Source: CASQEL01 sp036655975
GTDB taxonomy: Bacteria > Desulfobacterota > Desulfovibrionia > Desulfovibrionales > Desulfovibrionaceae
Assembly: GCA_036655975.1 (NCBI GenBank)
Contig: JAVVPD010000001.1
Span: 1-64,000 of the forward strand
DNA: 64,000 bases
Direction: 5' to 3'
Part shown: one piece after another, positions 17,142 through 26,257 of the stretch
How positions within the stretch are numbered: position 1 is the stretch's first letter
Layout: every line of letters starts with the position of its first letter
Notes under the pieces: generated by a model
The model's input: only the letters and a program-made list of their open reading frames with translations
Told to the model about the DNA's origin: nothing
Database searches by the model: none
Position numbers and translations under genes: made by a program

Positions 17142-18614
17142 ATGTCTACACGTCGCATACTATTCCTTACGCCAGCCCATGCCGTAACCCGCATATTCCC
17201 GCAATTACGGGATGCCGGTTATGAAATTGGCATAGCTGAAAACCTCAAGGGCGCGTCTGTCTTTATTCGCAAGTCAGGGCCTGGAGTTATTTTTGCACGC
17301 CCCCAATTGCCCGGTTTTCAGATTGAAGATCTGCTAGCCGTGGGCGCGGACGATCCCAATTTTCCCCCTGTTGTCGTAACCACCGACAAAGCCAGTGTGG
17401 AAGAAGCCGAACACCTATTAAACCTAGGCGCGCACGATTATTGGGTGGAACCGCTGGATTTTGATAAAGTAGTCGCCATGGCCCGCGCCCCGCGCACGCC
17501 CGCTCCAGCCCCCGCCCTGTCCACGCTGGGAGGGCGCAGACCTTTAGCCACGGCGGGCGGGCCCCGTATTGTTGGCAAGCACCCCGCAGTACACCGAGTG
17601 TTGGCTTTGGCGCGTCAGGTAGCCCCTTCCAAGGCCACGGTGCTTATTTCTGGTGAATCCGGCACGGGGAAGGAACTGTTTGCGCGCTGCCTGCATGCCT
17701 GGAGCGGTCGCGCCGCCGCCCCCTTTGTGGCTGTTAACTGCGCGGCCCTGCCCGAACATTTGCTCGAAAGCGAATTGTTCGGACACGAGAAAGGCTCGTT
17801 CACCGGAGCCATTAACCGCAAATTGGGCAAATTTGAATTGGCAAACACGGGCACCATTTTGCTGGACGAAATTTCAGAAATGGATATGGCCTTGCAAGCC
17901 AAGCTCTTGCGCGTGCTACAGGAAGGCGAAATTGACCGCGTGGGCGGCTCAGAAACCGTGCGGGTGGACGTGCGGGTGCTGGCTACCACCAACCGCAATT
18001 TGGAAGCGTGGGTCAAGGAAGGCCATTTTCGGCAGGATTTGTTTTTCCGGCTCAATGTTATTCCCCTACGCCTGCCCTCACTGCGGGAACGCGGGGATGA
18101 TGTGCTGGAACTGGCGCAATTTTTCATCACTATGTACGTGCGTGAATACGGCTTAAGCCCCACCCAACTGAGCGAATCCGCCGTAGATTGGCTTATGGCC
18201 TACGACTTTCCCGGCAATGTGCGAGAACTGCAAAATCTTATGGAGCGCGCCGTATTGCTGGCAAACGGTCGGCCCATTGAGCCTGCCCACTTTTTGCTTG
18301 ACCCGGACGCGTGGCCCCTGTTTGAAGACGGCGGCCCTAACTGCGGCGCGGAATCGCTGGATACGGCGGCGGAAGGCAGCCTGCCCTATGACACGGGGCC
18401 CCTGCAATCTTCCCCTCAGCCCACTGAGGGCGCAAGCTCGTCGTTAAACGGCCCTGTTATTCCCCTGCACGAGATGGAACGCATCATGATTTTAAAAGGG
18501 CTGGACGTCACTGCGGGCAACCGCACGCAAGCCGCAGAAATTTTAGGTATTTCCGTGCGTACCCTACGCAACAAGCTTAATGAATATCGCGCACTTGGTA
18601 TTGAAGTTGAATAA
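17142..18614 (+). CDS. Sigma-54-dependent activator with degenerate receiver domain
   Basis: 490-residue NtrC-type protein. Residues about 1-115 have the receiver fold, but the N-terminal acidic pair is missing (R-R-I-L-F-L-T-P) and the phospho-aspartate position reads V-I-F-A-R-P-Q-L-P-G. Residues about 140-380 are the AAA+ domain: Walker A G-E-S-G-T-G-K-E, a GAFTGA loop in the variant G-S-F-T-G-A, Walker B T-I-L-L-D-E-I-S, and R-fingers in F-F-R-L-N-V-I-P-L-R. After an acidic, low-complexity linker, a Fis-type helix-turn-helix ends the protein (A-G-N-R-T-Q-A-A-E-I-L-G-I-S). It should bind DNA and drive sigma-54 promoters without classical phosphorylation. Target genes are unknown; the next gene is ppiD. 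Confidence 0.9.
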   Translation: MSTRRILFLTPAHAVTRIFPQLRDAGYEIGIAENLKGASVFIRKSGPGVIFARPQLPGFQIEDLLAVGADDPNFPPVVVTTDKASVEEAEHLLNLGAHDYWVEPLDFDKVVAMARAPRTPAPAPALSTLGGRRPLATAGGPRIVGKHPAVHRVLALARQVAPSKATVLISGESGTGKELFARCLHAWSGRAAAPFVAVNCAALPEHLLESELFGHEKGSFTGAINRKLGKFELANTGTILLDEISEMDMALQAKLLRVLQEGEIDRVGGSETVRVDVRVLATTNRNLEAWVKEGHFRQDLFFRLNVIPLRLPSLRERGDDVLELAQFFITMYVREYGLSPTQLSESAVDWLMAYDFPGNVRELQNLMERAVLLANGRPIEPAHFLLDPDAWPLFEDGGPNCGAESLDTAAEGSLPYDTGPLQSSPQPTEGASSSLNGPVIPLHEMERIMILKGLDVTAGNRTQAAEILGISVRTLRNKLNEYRALGIEVE

Positions 18615-18652
18615 TTTTCCACCATCAACCGCATCCGAAACACGGAGTTGTC

Positions 18653-20569
18653 ATGCTTGAGTACATTCGTTCCAACGCCCAATCTTGGGGAGTAAAGGCC
18701 GCCTTTGCGGTTATTATCTTGGTTTTTGTGTTTTGGGGCGTGGGCAATATGGGTGATTCCGGCGCTTCGGGCGTAGTAGCAACCGTCAACGGCAAAGCCA
18801 TTTTGGCCCAAGATTTTGGCGCAGCCTACCGCAATGCGGAAGAAAATATCCGCTTACGCAACCCCAACATCACTTCTGACCAAATGAAGCAGATGAACAT
18901 TGGTCCGCAAGTTTTGCAGCAATTGATCATTGAAGCCCTCGTACAGGAAGAAGCCACCCGCACGGGCATTGTGATCACCCCACTGGAATTGCGCCGCGCC
19001 ATTGCGCGCATTCCCTCCTTCCAAAACGCCCAAGGTAAATTTGATGCCGAGGCCTATCAGCGTATTCTGGCAGGGCAGCGCAGCACGCCCGGACGCTTTG
19101 AAGAAAAATTGCGTAAAGACTTGCTCGACCAAAAATTGCGCGAACAAGTGAGCGCCGGTTCCTATGTAATGCCCAGCGAAGCCCGCGCCCTGTATGATTT
19201 CAGCCGTGAGCAGCGCGCCGTTGATTATGTGTTTTTTCCCGCTAAAGACTACGAAACACAAACAATTGCAGAAGATAGCCTCAAGGCCTATTATGAAAGT
19301 AACCGTGCATCCTTTATGATTCCCCCCAAAATCAAGGTGGAATATATTGAAGCCTCTCCCGCCTCGCTGGTAGACCCCTCCACCCTGTCTGCTGAGGCCG
19401 TGAAAGACTATTATCAAAAAAATCCCAATGCTTATACTAGCCCTGAGCGTGTGGACGTGCGCCACATTCTGTTACGTCTGGCTGAGGACGCCCCTGCCGC
19501 TGAAGTGCAAAAAGTGCAGGCCCGCATGGACGCTCTGGCTGGGGATATCACCAAGGGGGCGGACTTTGCAGCCCTCGCCCGTGCAAATTCCGAAGACGCC
19601 ATGACCGCCCCCAAAGGCGGGGAAGTGGGCCTCATTGCCCGTGGTGACACGGTGCCCGCCTTTGAAGAAGCGGCCTTTGCCTTGCCCATTGGGCAGGTTT
19701 CCGCCCCCGTGCGTACCCCCTACGGGCTGCATCTCATCAAGGTGAACGCGCGCGAAGAAGCCAAAGTGCAGCCCCTCGCCGAGGTGGAAAATGCCATTCG
19801 CAAGCAATTAGCCACCCTGCAAGGCATTGATCATGTCCGCGAAGTGCTGGACAATTTGATTGAAGGCAATATTTTGGGGAAAAACCTGACCGAACTTGCC
19901 CAAAGCCACAAGCTGCAAGCCCACACGACAGAGCTTCTTTCTGCCCCTGAAGTGCGCCAAAAACTGGGGCTGACAGAAAACAGCGCCGCTACCCTCATGG
20001 CAACGCCCGCCAAGTCTCCCGTGGACACCGCCCTTGAAGCCGCGCAGGATGTGTTTATTGTGGCGCGGGTGCTTGAAGCCGTTCCTGCAGGCACACAAGA
20101 CTTTGCCGCCGTGCGTGACGAAATCAAGCAAAAATTACGCGCCGAAAACGCCCAGAAAGCCGCGCTGGAAGCCGCCACCACGGTACGCAAAGACATGGGC
20201 GACACCCTGCCCGCCGCGCTAAAAAACAAAGTAAAAACTTCCGCCGCCTTTGGGCGTGGCGAAGCGGTGCCCGGCCTTGGTCAATATCCTGAACTCAGCC
20301 CTGCCATCTTCACCGCCACGGTGGGCCAGTGGATGCCTTCGGCCTTCCCCGTTATTGGGCCTGAAGTCAGCGGCGCGGCGCTGGTGCGGGTGCAAAAAGT
20401 GTTCGCCACCTCTGACGAAGAATGGCAAACCATTGAACCCATGCTGGCCTCTTCGCTGGAAAATAGCCGTAAAAACGAAGTATACCGCATGTTTCTACTC
20501 AGCCTCGGTCAGCGCGCCAAGGTGGAAGTGAAAAACGCCTCCATCGTGAATGGAGAGGGAGTTCGTTAA
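18653..20569 (+). CDS. ppiD: Periplasmic folding chaperone / peptidyl-prolyl isomerase (PpiD/SurA-like)
   Basis: 638 residues. One N-terminal transmembrane helix (about 15-35) anchors a large periplasmic part. Its layout follows PpiD: SurA-like N-domain (about 40-200), a parvulin rotamase around residues 260-370 (V-D-V-R-H-I-L-L-R ... G-G-E-V-G-L-I ... T-P-Y-G-L-H-L-I-K-V) and a long helical C-domain. It helps secreted proteins fold as they leave the Sec channel. It starts 38 bp after the sigma-54 activator, and its stop codon overlaps gpt by one base. Confidence 0.9.
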   Translation: MLEYIRSNAQSWGVKAAFAVIILVFVFWGVGNMGDSGASGVVATVNGKAILAQDFGAAYRNAEENIRLRNPNITSDQMKQMNIGPQVLQQLIIEALVQEEATRTGIVITPLELRRAIARIPSFQNAQGKFDAEAYQRILAGQRSTPGRFEEKLRKDLLDQKLREQVSAGSYVMPSEARALYDFSREQRAVDYVFFPAKDYETQTIAEDSLKAYYESNRASFMIPPKIKVEYIEASPASLVDPSTLSAEAVKDYYQKNPNAYTSPERVDVRHILLRLAEDAPAAEVQKVQARMDALAGDITKGADFAALARANSEDAMTAPKGGEVGLIARGDTVPAFEEAAFALPIGQVSAPVRTPYGLHLIKVNAREEAKVQPLAEVENAIRKQLATLQGIDHVREVLDNLIEGNILGKNLTELAQSHKLQAHTTELLSAPEVRQKLGLTENSAATLMATPAKSPVDTALEAAQDVFIVARVLEAVPAGTQDFAAVRDEIKQKLRAENAQKAALEAATTVRKDMGDTLPAALKNKVKTSAAFGRGEAVPGLGQYPELSPAIFTATVGQWMPSAFPVIGPEVSGAALVRVQKVFATSDEEWQTIEPMLASSLENSRKNEVYRMFLLSLGQRAKVEVKNASIVNGEGVR

Positions 20570-21057
20570 TGGTGAATGCTGACAGCTATCAACATGTGGT
20601 CACAATCACATGGGAACAATTGCACCACGATGCCAAATTGCTGGCCCGTGACCTTATGGAATACGGCCCTTTCAGCAAAATTGTTGCCATTACTCGGGGC
20701 GGACTTATCCCCGCAGGCATTATCGCCCGCGAGTTGAATATCCGTTTGGTGGACACGGTGTGCATTGCTAGCTATCAGGAACGCTTACAAGCCAAGGGAA
20801 TCGACATTCTGAAACCTATTCGGGGTGACGATGAAAGCTGGCTGATTATTGACGACCTTGTGGACACAGGCCGCACTGCCAAAGCCGTGCGGGCCATGCT
20901 CCCCCGGGGGCGCTTTGCTACCGTCTATGCCAAGCCCGAAGGCTCTGCGCTGGTGGACCATTATCTTACGGAATTTTCACAAGATACGTGGATTCTGTTC
21001 CCTTGGGATTCAGAAATCCAATACGCGGCACCCCTTGCCGAGCAAAAAGTAGACTAA
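20569..21057 (+). CDS. gpt: Xanthine(-guanine) phosphoribosyltransferase
   Basis: 162 residues. It transfers the ribose-phosphate of PRPP to xanthine or guanine in purine salvage. The PRPP loop appears as L-I-I-D-D-L-V-D-T-G-R-T-A. The early segment A-I-T-R-G-G-L-I-P-A-G-I-I-A-R-E-L and D-T-V-C-I-A-S-Y match E. coli Gpt closely, as does the C-terminal D-T-W-I-L-F-P-W-D. The start codon shares its A with the ppiD stop (TAATG) and GGAGAGGGAG precedes it, so it is translationally coupled. glmS follows 14 bp downstream. Confidence 0.93.
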   Translation: MVNADSYQHVVTITWEQLHHDAKLLARDLMEYGPFSKIVAITRGGLIPAGIIARELNIRLVDTVCIASYQERLQAKGIDILKPIRGDDESWLIIDDLVDTGRTAKAVRAMLPRGRFATVYAKPEGSALVDHYLTEFSQDTWILFPWDSEIQYAAPLAEQKVD

Positions 21058-21071
21058 AACAGGACTCTATT

Positions 21072-22895
21072 ATGTGTGGAATTATTGGATATGCAGGCCA
21101 CCGTCCCGCCGTTCCTCTGGTCATTAAAGGTTTGCGTCGTCTAGAATACCGTGGCTATGATTCTGCCGGCGTGGCCTTTGTGCAGGGGGGCGAACTGTGT
21201 TGTATTCGCGCCGCCGGCAAACTTGCCGCCTTGGAAGAAAAGCTGGCGGCCTCCCCCAATGTGCTCGCCACCAGCGCCATGGGCCACACCCGTTGGGCTA
21301 CCCACGGTGTTCCTGCGGAACGCAATGCCCATCCCCACTGTTCCAACGACGGCAGCATGGCTTTAGTCCACAATGGCATTATCGAAAATTATCAAGAAAT
21401 TAAAGATACACTCAGTGCCAAAGGCTACACCTTCAGCTCAGAAACCGATACCGAGGTGCTGGTCAACCTCATTGCCGAAGGCCGCAAACACAAGCCCAGC
21501 CCGCTGGAAGCCTTTGCGTGGGCCTTGCGTCAAGCCCACGGGGCCTATGCGGTGTGCCTGACCTGTGCGGACGAACCCGGCGTGCTGTACGCCGCTCGCA
21601 TGTCTGCGCCGCTCATTCTGGGTATTGGCGTGGGCGAAAATTTTGTGGCTTCTGATATTCCCGCCTTCTTGCCCTACACCCGCGATGTGGTATTTTTGGA
21701 AGAGGGCGAAATTGTCCGCATTGACGCCAATAGCTGGAAGGTGATGCGCCTGAGCGACCTGCAAAAGGTGGACAAAACCGTGCAAACGGTGCAGTGGGAT
21801 ATGCAGGCCGCACAAAAAGGCGGCTTTAAACACTTTATGCTCAAGGAAATTTTTGAGCAACCTCGGGTTATTACCGATTGTATGGCCGGTCGCCTTGACC
21901 CCAGCAGTACCCAAATTCACATGCCCGAGCTTGATGCCCTGCCCATTCCTGAGCGCCTGCACATTGTGGCCTGTGGCACCAGCTATCATTCCGGCCTATG
22001 GAGCCGCCATATTTTGGAATCTTGGGCCCATATCCCCGTCAGCGTGGAAATAGCCTCAGAATTTCGCTATCGCGATCCCCTGCTCGGCCCCAAGGATATG
22101 GTGCTGGTTATCAGCCAAAGCGGCGAAACCGCCGACACCCTTGCCGCCCTACGCACCGCCCGTGAAAAAAATGTGCCCGTTGTTGGCCTGTGCAATGTGG
22201 TCGGCTCCAGCATCGCCCGTGAAGCTTCCGCCGTCATGTACACCCAGGCAGGCCCAGAAATCAGCGTGGCCTCCACCAAGGCCATGTGCAGCCAAATGGT
22301 GCTGCTCACCCTTATGGCGCTGGCGTGGGCGCAACGCCGGGGAAGCCTTGCCGCAGACGAAAGCACACGCATTGTCCACGCCCTGCGCTCTCTGCCCGCC
22401 CAACTCGAATCCGCCCTGCCCGCCATGCGCGACACCGCCCAAAGCCTGTCCCGCCAATACGCCAAGGCCCGTTCGTTCTTTTATCTTGGGCGCGGTCACT
22501 GCTTCGCCTTAGCCCTTGAAGGCGCGCTGAAGCTGAAAGAAATCTCCTATATCCATGCCGAAGGCTATGCCTCTGGGGAAATGAAGCACGGCCCCATTGC
22601 CCTCATCGATCCCGACTTCCCCACCTTTGCCTTAGCTTTGAACGACGAACTTTTTCCCAAGGTTAAGTCGAATATCGTGGAAGTGCAGGCGCGCCAAGGG
22701 CAGATTATCGCCCTGACCAATGCGGGCCTTGACCTGCAAGTGGATAATCCGTGGATAATCCCCACAGTGTATGGCCCCCTTGCGGGTTTTATGGTGCTGC
22801 CCGCCCTGCAATTGTTCAGCTATGAAACGGCAGACTATTTGGGTAAGGACGTGGACCAACCCCGCAATCTGGCAAAAAGTGTCACCGTGGAATAA
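21072..22895 (+). CDS. glmS: Glutamine-fructose-6-phosphate aminotransferase
   Basis: 607 residues (E. coli 609). It makes glucosamine-6-phosphate from fructose-6-phosphate and glutamine, the entry to peptidoglycan and lipopolysaccharide sugars. The start is set at 21072 so that the mature enzyme exposes the nucleophile Cys2 in M-C-G-I-I-G-Y. The glutaminase part shows G-H-T-R-W-A-T-H-G, and the two SIS domains show C-G-T-S-Y-H-S-G and S-Q-S-G-E-T-A-D-T. The C-terminus D-Q-P-R-N-L-A-K-S-V-T-V-E is typical. No glmS ribozyme-like leader is present, as expected outside Firmicutes. Confidence 0.97.
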   Translation: MCGIIGYAGHRPAVPLVIKGLRRLEYRGYDSAGVAFVQGGELCCIRAAGKLAALEEKLAASPNVLATSAMGHTRWATHGVPAERNAHPHCSNDGSMALVHNGIIENYQEIKDTLSAKGYTFSSETDTEVLVNLIAEGRKHKPSPLEAFAWALRQAHGAYAVCLTCADEPGVLYAARMSAPLILGIGVGENFVASDIPAFLPYTRDVVFLEEGEIVRIDANSWKVMRLSDLQKVDKTVQTVQWDMQAAQKGGFKHFMLKEIFEQPRVITDCMAGRLDPSSTQIHMPELDALPIPERLHIVACGTSYHSGLWSRHILESWAHIPVSVEIASEFRYRDPLLGPKDMVLVISQSGETADTLAALRTAREKNVPVVGLCNVVGSSIAREASAVMYTQAGPEISVASTKAMCSQMVLLTLMALAWAQRRGSLAADESTRIVHALRSLPAQLESALPAMRDTAQSLSRQYAKARSFFYLGRGHCFALALEGALKLKEISYIHAEGYASGEMKHGPIALIDPDFPTFALALNDELFPKVKSNIVEVQARQGQIIALTNAGLDLQVDNPWIIPTVYGPLAGFMVLPALQLFSYETADYLGKDVDQPRNLAKSVTVE

Positions 22896-22922
22896 CCCCC
22901 CCCCTGAGCAAAGGAGAAAACG

Positions 22923-23453
22923 GTGCGCGTGTCTTGGATATTGATACTTCTCTTTCTTATGGCGGCGCCAGTCTATGCCAAACCTTACAATGTTAATATC
23001 TCCTGCAATCAGCTCGAGCTATTGCCTCCTGAGGTCGTGGGGCAAGTATGCTATTGGTGGCCCGGCTGGTGGAGCGCCCAGCATGGCGACCCGCACATTA
23101 ACGCGATGCGGGTGATCCTCCTGACCAACGCGGTGACAGACGCGTGTACGCGCAACCAAAGCAGTAATATCCTGAGTACGGTTCGTGCCGTCCCGTCTTT
23201 ACCCTCCGTACCAGACAACGGCCTCACCTATACCTGCCCGCAATTTCTAAACAGCGGCGAACAGTGGCAATATATGCATGTGCTCTGGCTACAGGGCTAC
23301 ATGGCTTGGGAAGACGGTAGCACCATGATAGAAGCCGACCTTACCCCCGTGGTGGAAAAAGCCCAGAAAATCTGCACCGCCTCGTCACACCTTAACATGG
23401 AGGCCGTGGGCCGCCGTCTTTTTTTGAAGAAAAAATACCTCCAATCGCAATAA
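22923..23453 (+). CDS. Secreted protein of two HdeA-like repeats
   Basis: 176 residues from a GTG start with AAGGAG before it. A signal peptide ends near V-Y-A-K-P, so the protein is periplasmic or surface. The mature part is two homologous units. Each begins C-x-Q-[LF] and has W-x-x-G-[WY] at positions 18-22 of the unit. Each closes with C-T at position 48-49 (first unit) or 47-48 (second). One paired cysteine per unit about 47 residues apart resembles the disulfide of the acid-stress chaperone HdeA (48 residues apart). I therefore suggest a tandem HdeA-like domain protein; the family link is inference from pattern and spacing. It follows glmS by 27 bp and may be co-transcribed. Confidence 0.6.
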   Translation: MRVSWILILLFLMAAPVYAKPYNVNISCNQLELLPPEVVGQVCYWWPGWWSAQHGDPHINAMRVILLTNAVTDACTRNQSSNILSTVRAVPSLPSVPDNGLTYTCPQFLNSGEQWQYMHVLWLQGYMAWEDGSTMIEADLTPVVEKAQKICTASSHLNMEAVGRRLFLKKKYLQSQ

Positions 23454-23475
23454 AATCCCCAAACGTCTCCCCGCT

Positions 23476-24270
23476 TTAACGTCCGAAGGGGGCTAAGGCT
23501 TGCTTCAAAAACTCTTTCACCGCGTCATAGCGGTGGGTTTCTTGGGCAAGAAAATCCACATCGCGCAGAATAACCACCAAGCGGCCCTTATGGCGGGTTT
23601 GTTGGAAGGGGCGGAGGCGGGGGGGCAACTCTAGGGCTTTGAGCGCGGGGGAACCCATAACCACAAGAGCGCGGGCTTTGAGCGCGTGGACACCGGACCA
23701 AAAAACTTCAGGATGAGCTTGCAGGTCAATACGCGCTTGCGGGTCTCCAGTGGCTGCGCTTTCCGCGTCAGCCAAAGCAGCGGGCAAAGCAGCGGGCAAA
23801 GCGGCGGGCCAAAAAGAATGCGTCCCCGCCGGATGCCCCAAGTCGCCCAACAAACGCTGTAACAGCGCGCGACGTTCAGCATTGGGGCGCACAAAATCTT
23901 CGCCCAAGGCCCAATACGTCCACAACACCGCAGCGGGCGCGGTTTTGTGCAGACGCTGCCGCCACGGCTCGGGCCACAGTGCGGGGGGCAATAGCGTTGG
24001 GGCAGGAGCGGTGCTGACAGCAGGCATAAAGGGGGCAGATGCCGCAGGACGCGCGGGAACCTGAACCGGGCGCGGGTGTGCCGGAACCGGCGCGGCTACG
24101 GGGCGCGGGCTAGGCCTATACGGCGAAGGCGGGGCGGCGCGCGGCGCGGGTTGCACGGCAATACACAGGGAATAGGGCGCGGGCAAGGGCTGATCTGCCA
24201 GCAAAAATTCCACGCCAGCCCGCTGCCACGGGCGCAAATACGGCAGCAGCCCTACAGCGTCAGTACCCAT
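23476..24270 (-). CDS. Protein of unknown function downstream of coaBC
   Basis: About 264 residues; not recognised. An N-terminal block (1-40) is followed by a proline/alanine-rich linker (about 45-110) and a C-terminal folded region rich in W, L and R that ends with V-V-I-L-R-D-V-D-F-L. That region faintly recalls the uracil-DNA glycosylase superfamily (a hydrophobic strand plus V-V-M-G-S-P-A-L), which I do not claim. ATG 24270 is chosen because GGAAGG precedes it; the gene then overlaps the end of coaBC by 19 bases and is likely translationally coupled. A 12-base tandem repeat lies in the coding part. Confidence 0.6.
   Translation of the reverse strand: MGTDAVGLLPYLRPWQRAGVEFLLADQPLPAPYSLCIAVQPAPRAAPPSPYRPSPRPVAAPVPAHPRPVQVPARPAASAPFMPAVSTAPAPTLLPPALWPEPWRQRLHKTAPAAVLWTYWALGEDFVRPNAERRALLQRLLGDLGHPAGTHSFWPAALPAALPAALADAESAATGDPQARIDLQAHPEVFWSGVHALKARALVVMGSPALKALELPPRLRPFQQTRHKGRLVVILRDVDFLAQETHRYDAVKEFLKQALAPFGR
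23777..23812. repeat. 12-bp tandem repeat, three units, within a coding region
   Basis: GCAGCGGGCAAA occurs at 23777-23788 and 23789-23800, with a diverged third unit at 23801-23812. On the minus strand it encodes an alanine-leucine-proline-alanine repeat. The unit length keeps the frame, so copy number can change without breaking the gene. Confidence 0.8.
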
Positions 24271-25481
24271 GTGCACACCTTCCACGCCACATCGGGCTTG
24301 CTCAGCTTGGGCCAACATTCTTGACGGCCCTGAAAATCCAGCACCGTAACACTGTTGGTTATGGCCCCAAAGCCCGAGCCGACCTGATTCACCGGATTAG
24401 CGACAATCATATGGGCTTTTTTAGCGTCTAATTTAATGCGGGCGGCCTGTACCAAATCTTCCACAGTTTCAGCGGCAAAGCCCACCACTTTTTGATCGGG
24501 GCGGCGATCGGCAGCCAAACTTTTCAAAATATCCACCGTGGGCGCAAAGTCGATACTCAAACCACCCTTGGCCTGCGCGTCGGCTTTTTTGAACTTGGTA
24601 TTCCCGTAGGGCACGGGGGCAAAGTCGGCGACAGCAGCGGTGAAAATACCCACGCTGGCGGCGGGCCACAGGGCGCGGGCGGTGGTATACATTTCCGCCG
24701 CGCTACCGACCTCGTGGCGGGTAATACCTGCGGGTAGCCACGGGCAGTGCGGCCCGCACACAGCGTCTACCCGCGCCCCGCGCAGCCACGCCGCCATGGC
24801 AAGACAAGCCCCCATGGTGCCGGTGGAAGGATTGGTCCAATGGCGCACGGCGTCCCAACATTCCTGTGTAGGCCCAAGGGTCAGCATGATATGCTGGCCC
24901 GCCATATCTTGAGGAGCTAGGGCGCGCAAAGCCGCCCAATAAATTTCGCGCGGATCAGCAAGCTTGCCTTGGCCCTCGTCACCACAGGCCGTACTCCCGC
25001 AGGCGGGCAGCACCATAGCCACGCCGCGTTGTTCCAACATTCGCACGTTGGCTTGTGTGGCGGCATGGGCCCACATGCGCGGATTCATGGCCGGCGCAAG
25101 CACCACAGCACCGTCAAAGGCCAAAGCCTGACAAGCCAGCAAGCTGTCAGCCTGCCCGTGCGCCAAACGCGCCAATGTGCTGGCTGAGGCCGGAGCAATA
25201 CACATGGCCTGCGCCACCTGCCCGGGTTCTAAATGCCCAAACACGGCCTCGCTTCCAAACATTTCTGTGTACACAGGGCTGGCCCCTAAGGCTTCAAAGC
25301 TGAGGGGGGTCACAAATTTTTGTGCGGCAGGTGTCAGGGTGGCGGAAACTCGTACTCCGGTTTTTTGCCACCAACGCAGCACATCCAACAGGCGGTAGGC
25401 CGCCACAGAACCGCACACCCCCAAATGCAGCCGCCGCCCTTCCAGCGCGGAAAAGGCCCACGAGCGCTCCTGCACACTCAT
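24252..25481 (-). CDS. coaBC: Bifunctional phosphopantothenoylcysteine decarboxylase/synthetase
   Basis: 409 residues. The N-terminal flavoprotein CoaC decarboxylates and the C-terminal CoaB ligates cysteine to phosphopantothenate, two steps of coenzyme A synthesis. Seen: G-S-V-A-A-Y, a histidine in F-G-H-L-E-P, P-A-M-N and A-C-G-D-E-G-Q-G-K-L in the CoaC half. The CoaB half shows T-L-G-P-T-Q-E-C-W-D, A-A-V-A-D-F-A-P and the lysine motif K-F-K-K. Its start codon overlaps the stop of the lipoprotein gene (TAATG) and its end overlaps the unknown gene, so the three form one minus-strand operon. Confidence 0.95.
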   Translation of the reverse strand: MSVQERSWAFSALEGRRLHLGVCGSVAAYRLLDVLRWWQKTGVRVSATLTPAAQKFVTPLSFEALGASPVYTEMFGSEAVFGHLEPGQVAQAMCIAPASASTLARLAHGQADSLLACQALAFDGAVVLAPAMNPRMWAHAATQANVRMLEQRGVAMVLPACGSTACGDEGQGKLADPREIYWAALRALAPQDMAGQHIMLTLGPTQECWDAVRHWTNPSTGTMGACLAMAAWLRGARVDAVCGPHCPWLPAGITRHEVGSAAEMYTTARALWPAASVGIFTAAVADFAPVPYGNTKFKKADAQAKGGLSIDFAPTVDILKSLAADRRPDQKVVGFAAETVEDLVQAARIKLDAKKAHMIVANPVNQVGSGFGAITNSVTVLDFQGRQECWPKLSKPDVAWKVCTWVLTL

Positions 25482-26134
25482 TAGGGTAAGCTCCGTTCCT
25501 GCACCCCGCCAGACGTGTTGCCGCCGCCGGCAGGAGGCACCGGCGCAGAATTCATGCCGTCTCCCCCACTGTTACCGTGGTACACGGGAACAGAATGAGC
25601 GCTGCCCGATGTTGAAGCACCGGGGGCAAGGGCAGGGTCAAGGGGGGGCGGCGGCGGTACCGCGCCATCGGCCAAACGGATACCTACCCATATTTCCATG
25701 GCATAGGAGGCGGTTTGATCGTAATAATAAATGACAGCATAGCGGTTTTCCCGCTCATACAATTGCATATACCGCGACGAGCCTGAGGCTGTGGTGCGGA
25801 TAGCCCACCCGTCACGCAACATATTGTTGATCATCACGCGGGTCAGTGTCAGGCTGGGTATCCGGCCCTCCAAGGTTTCTAAGCCCACCTTGGTGCCGTC
25901 CTGTCCATAATTTACAAAGGTGCGGCTGGCGTTAGTTGACATATCCTTAGGCACGGGAATATCACTGAATTGGCTATACACTGCGGCTTCAGGATTGGGC
26001 GAAGAGGCAAAGGGATTCATATCCGCGCACCCTGTCAGGCCCAGAGTCAGCGCCAACACAAACAAAAACGCCACACGGCGGGGCACGGCAAATGTAGCGT
26101 GCTGCGTAATAAGGGTGACAAATGGACGGCGCAT
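25481..26134 (-). CDS. Lipoprotein of unknown function
   Basis: 217 residues. A long positively charged start and a hydrophobic stretch run into the lipobox L-T-G-C, predicting a lipid-anchored envelope protein. The central part (F-S-D-I-P-V-P-K-D-M ... Y-Y-Y-D-Q-T) resembles small conserved lipoproteins of this bacterial family. The C-terminal 60 residues are a glycine/proline/serine-rich tail. AAGGAG precedes the start. First gene of the operon with coaBC; no functional link is evident. Confidence 0.75.
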   Translation of the reverse strand: MRRPFVTLITQHATFAVPRRVAFLFVLALTLGLTGCADMNPFASSPNPEAAVYSQFSDIPVPKDMSTNASRTFVNYGQDGTKVGLETLEGRIPSLTLTRVMINNMLRDGWAIRTTASGSSRYMQLYERENRYAVIYYYDQTASYAMEIWVGIRLADGAVPPPPPLDPALAPGASTSGSAHSVPVYHGNSGGDGMNSAPVPPAGGGNTSGGVQERSLP

Positions 26135-26257
26135 AGCTATAATTCTCCTTGGAACTGTCTGTTGGACGGCAAAGTTTTTTTACGACGGTAAGGGATACTC
26201 ATAGCGCACACGCCTTTTCTGTGCAAGCTTGCCAGAACTACCCACACGGGATTATTT

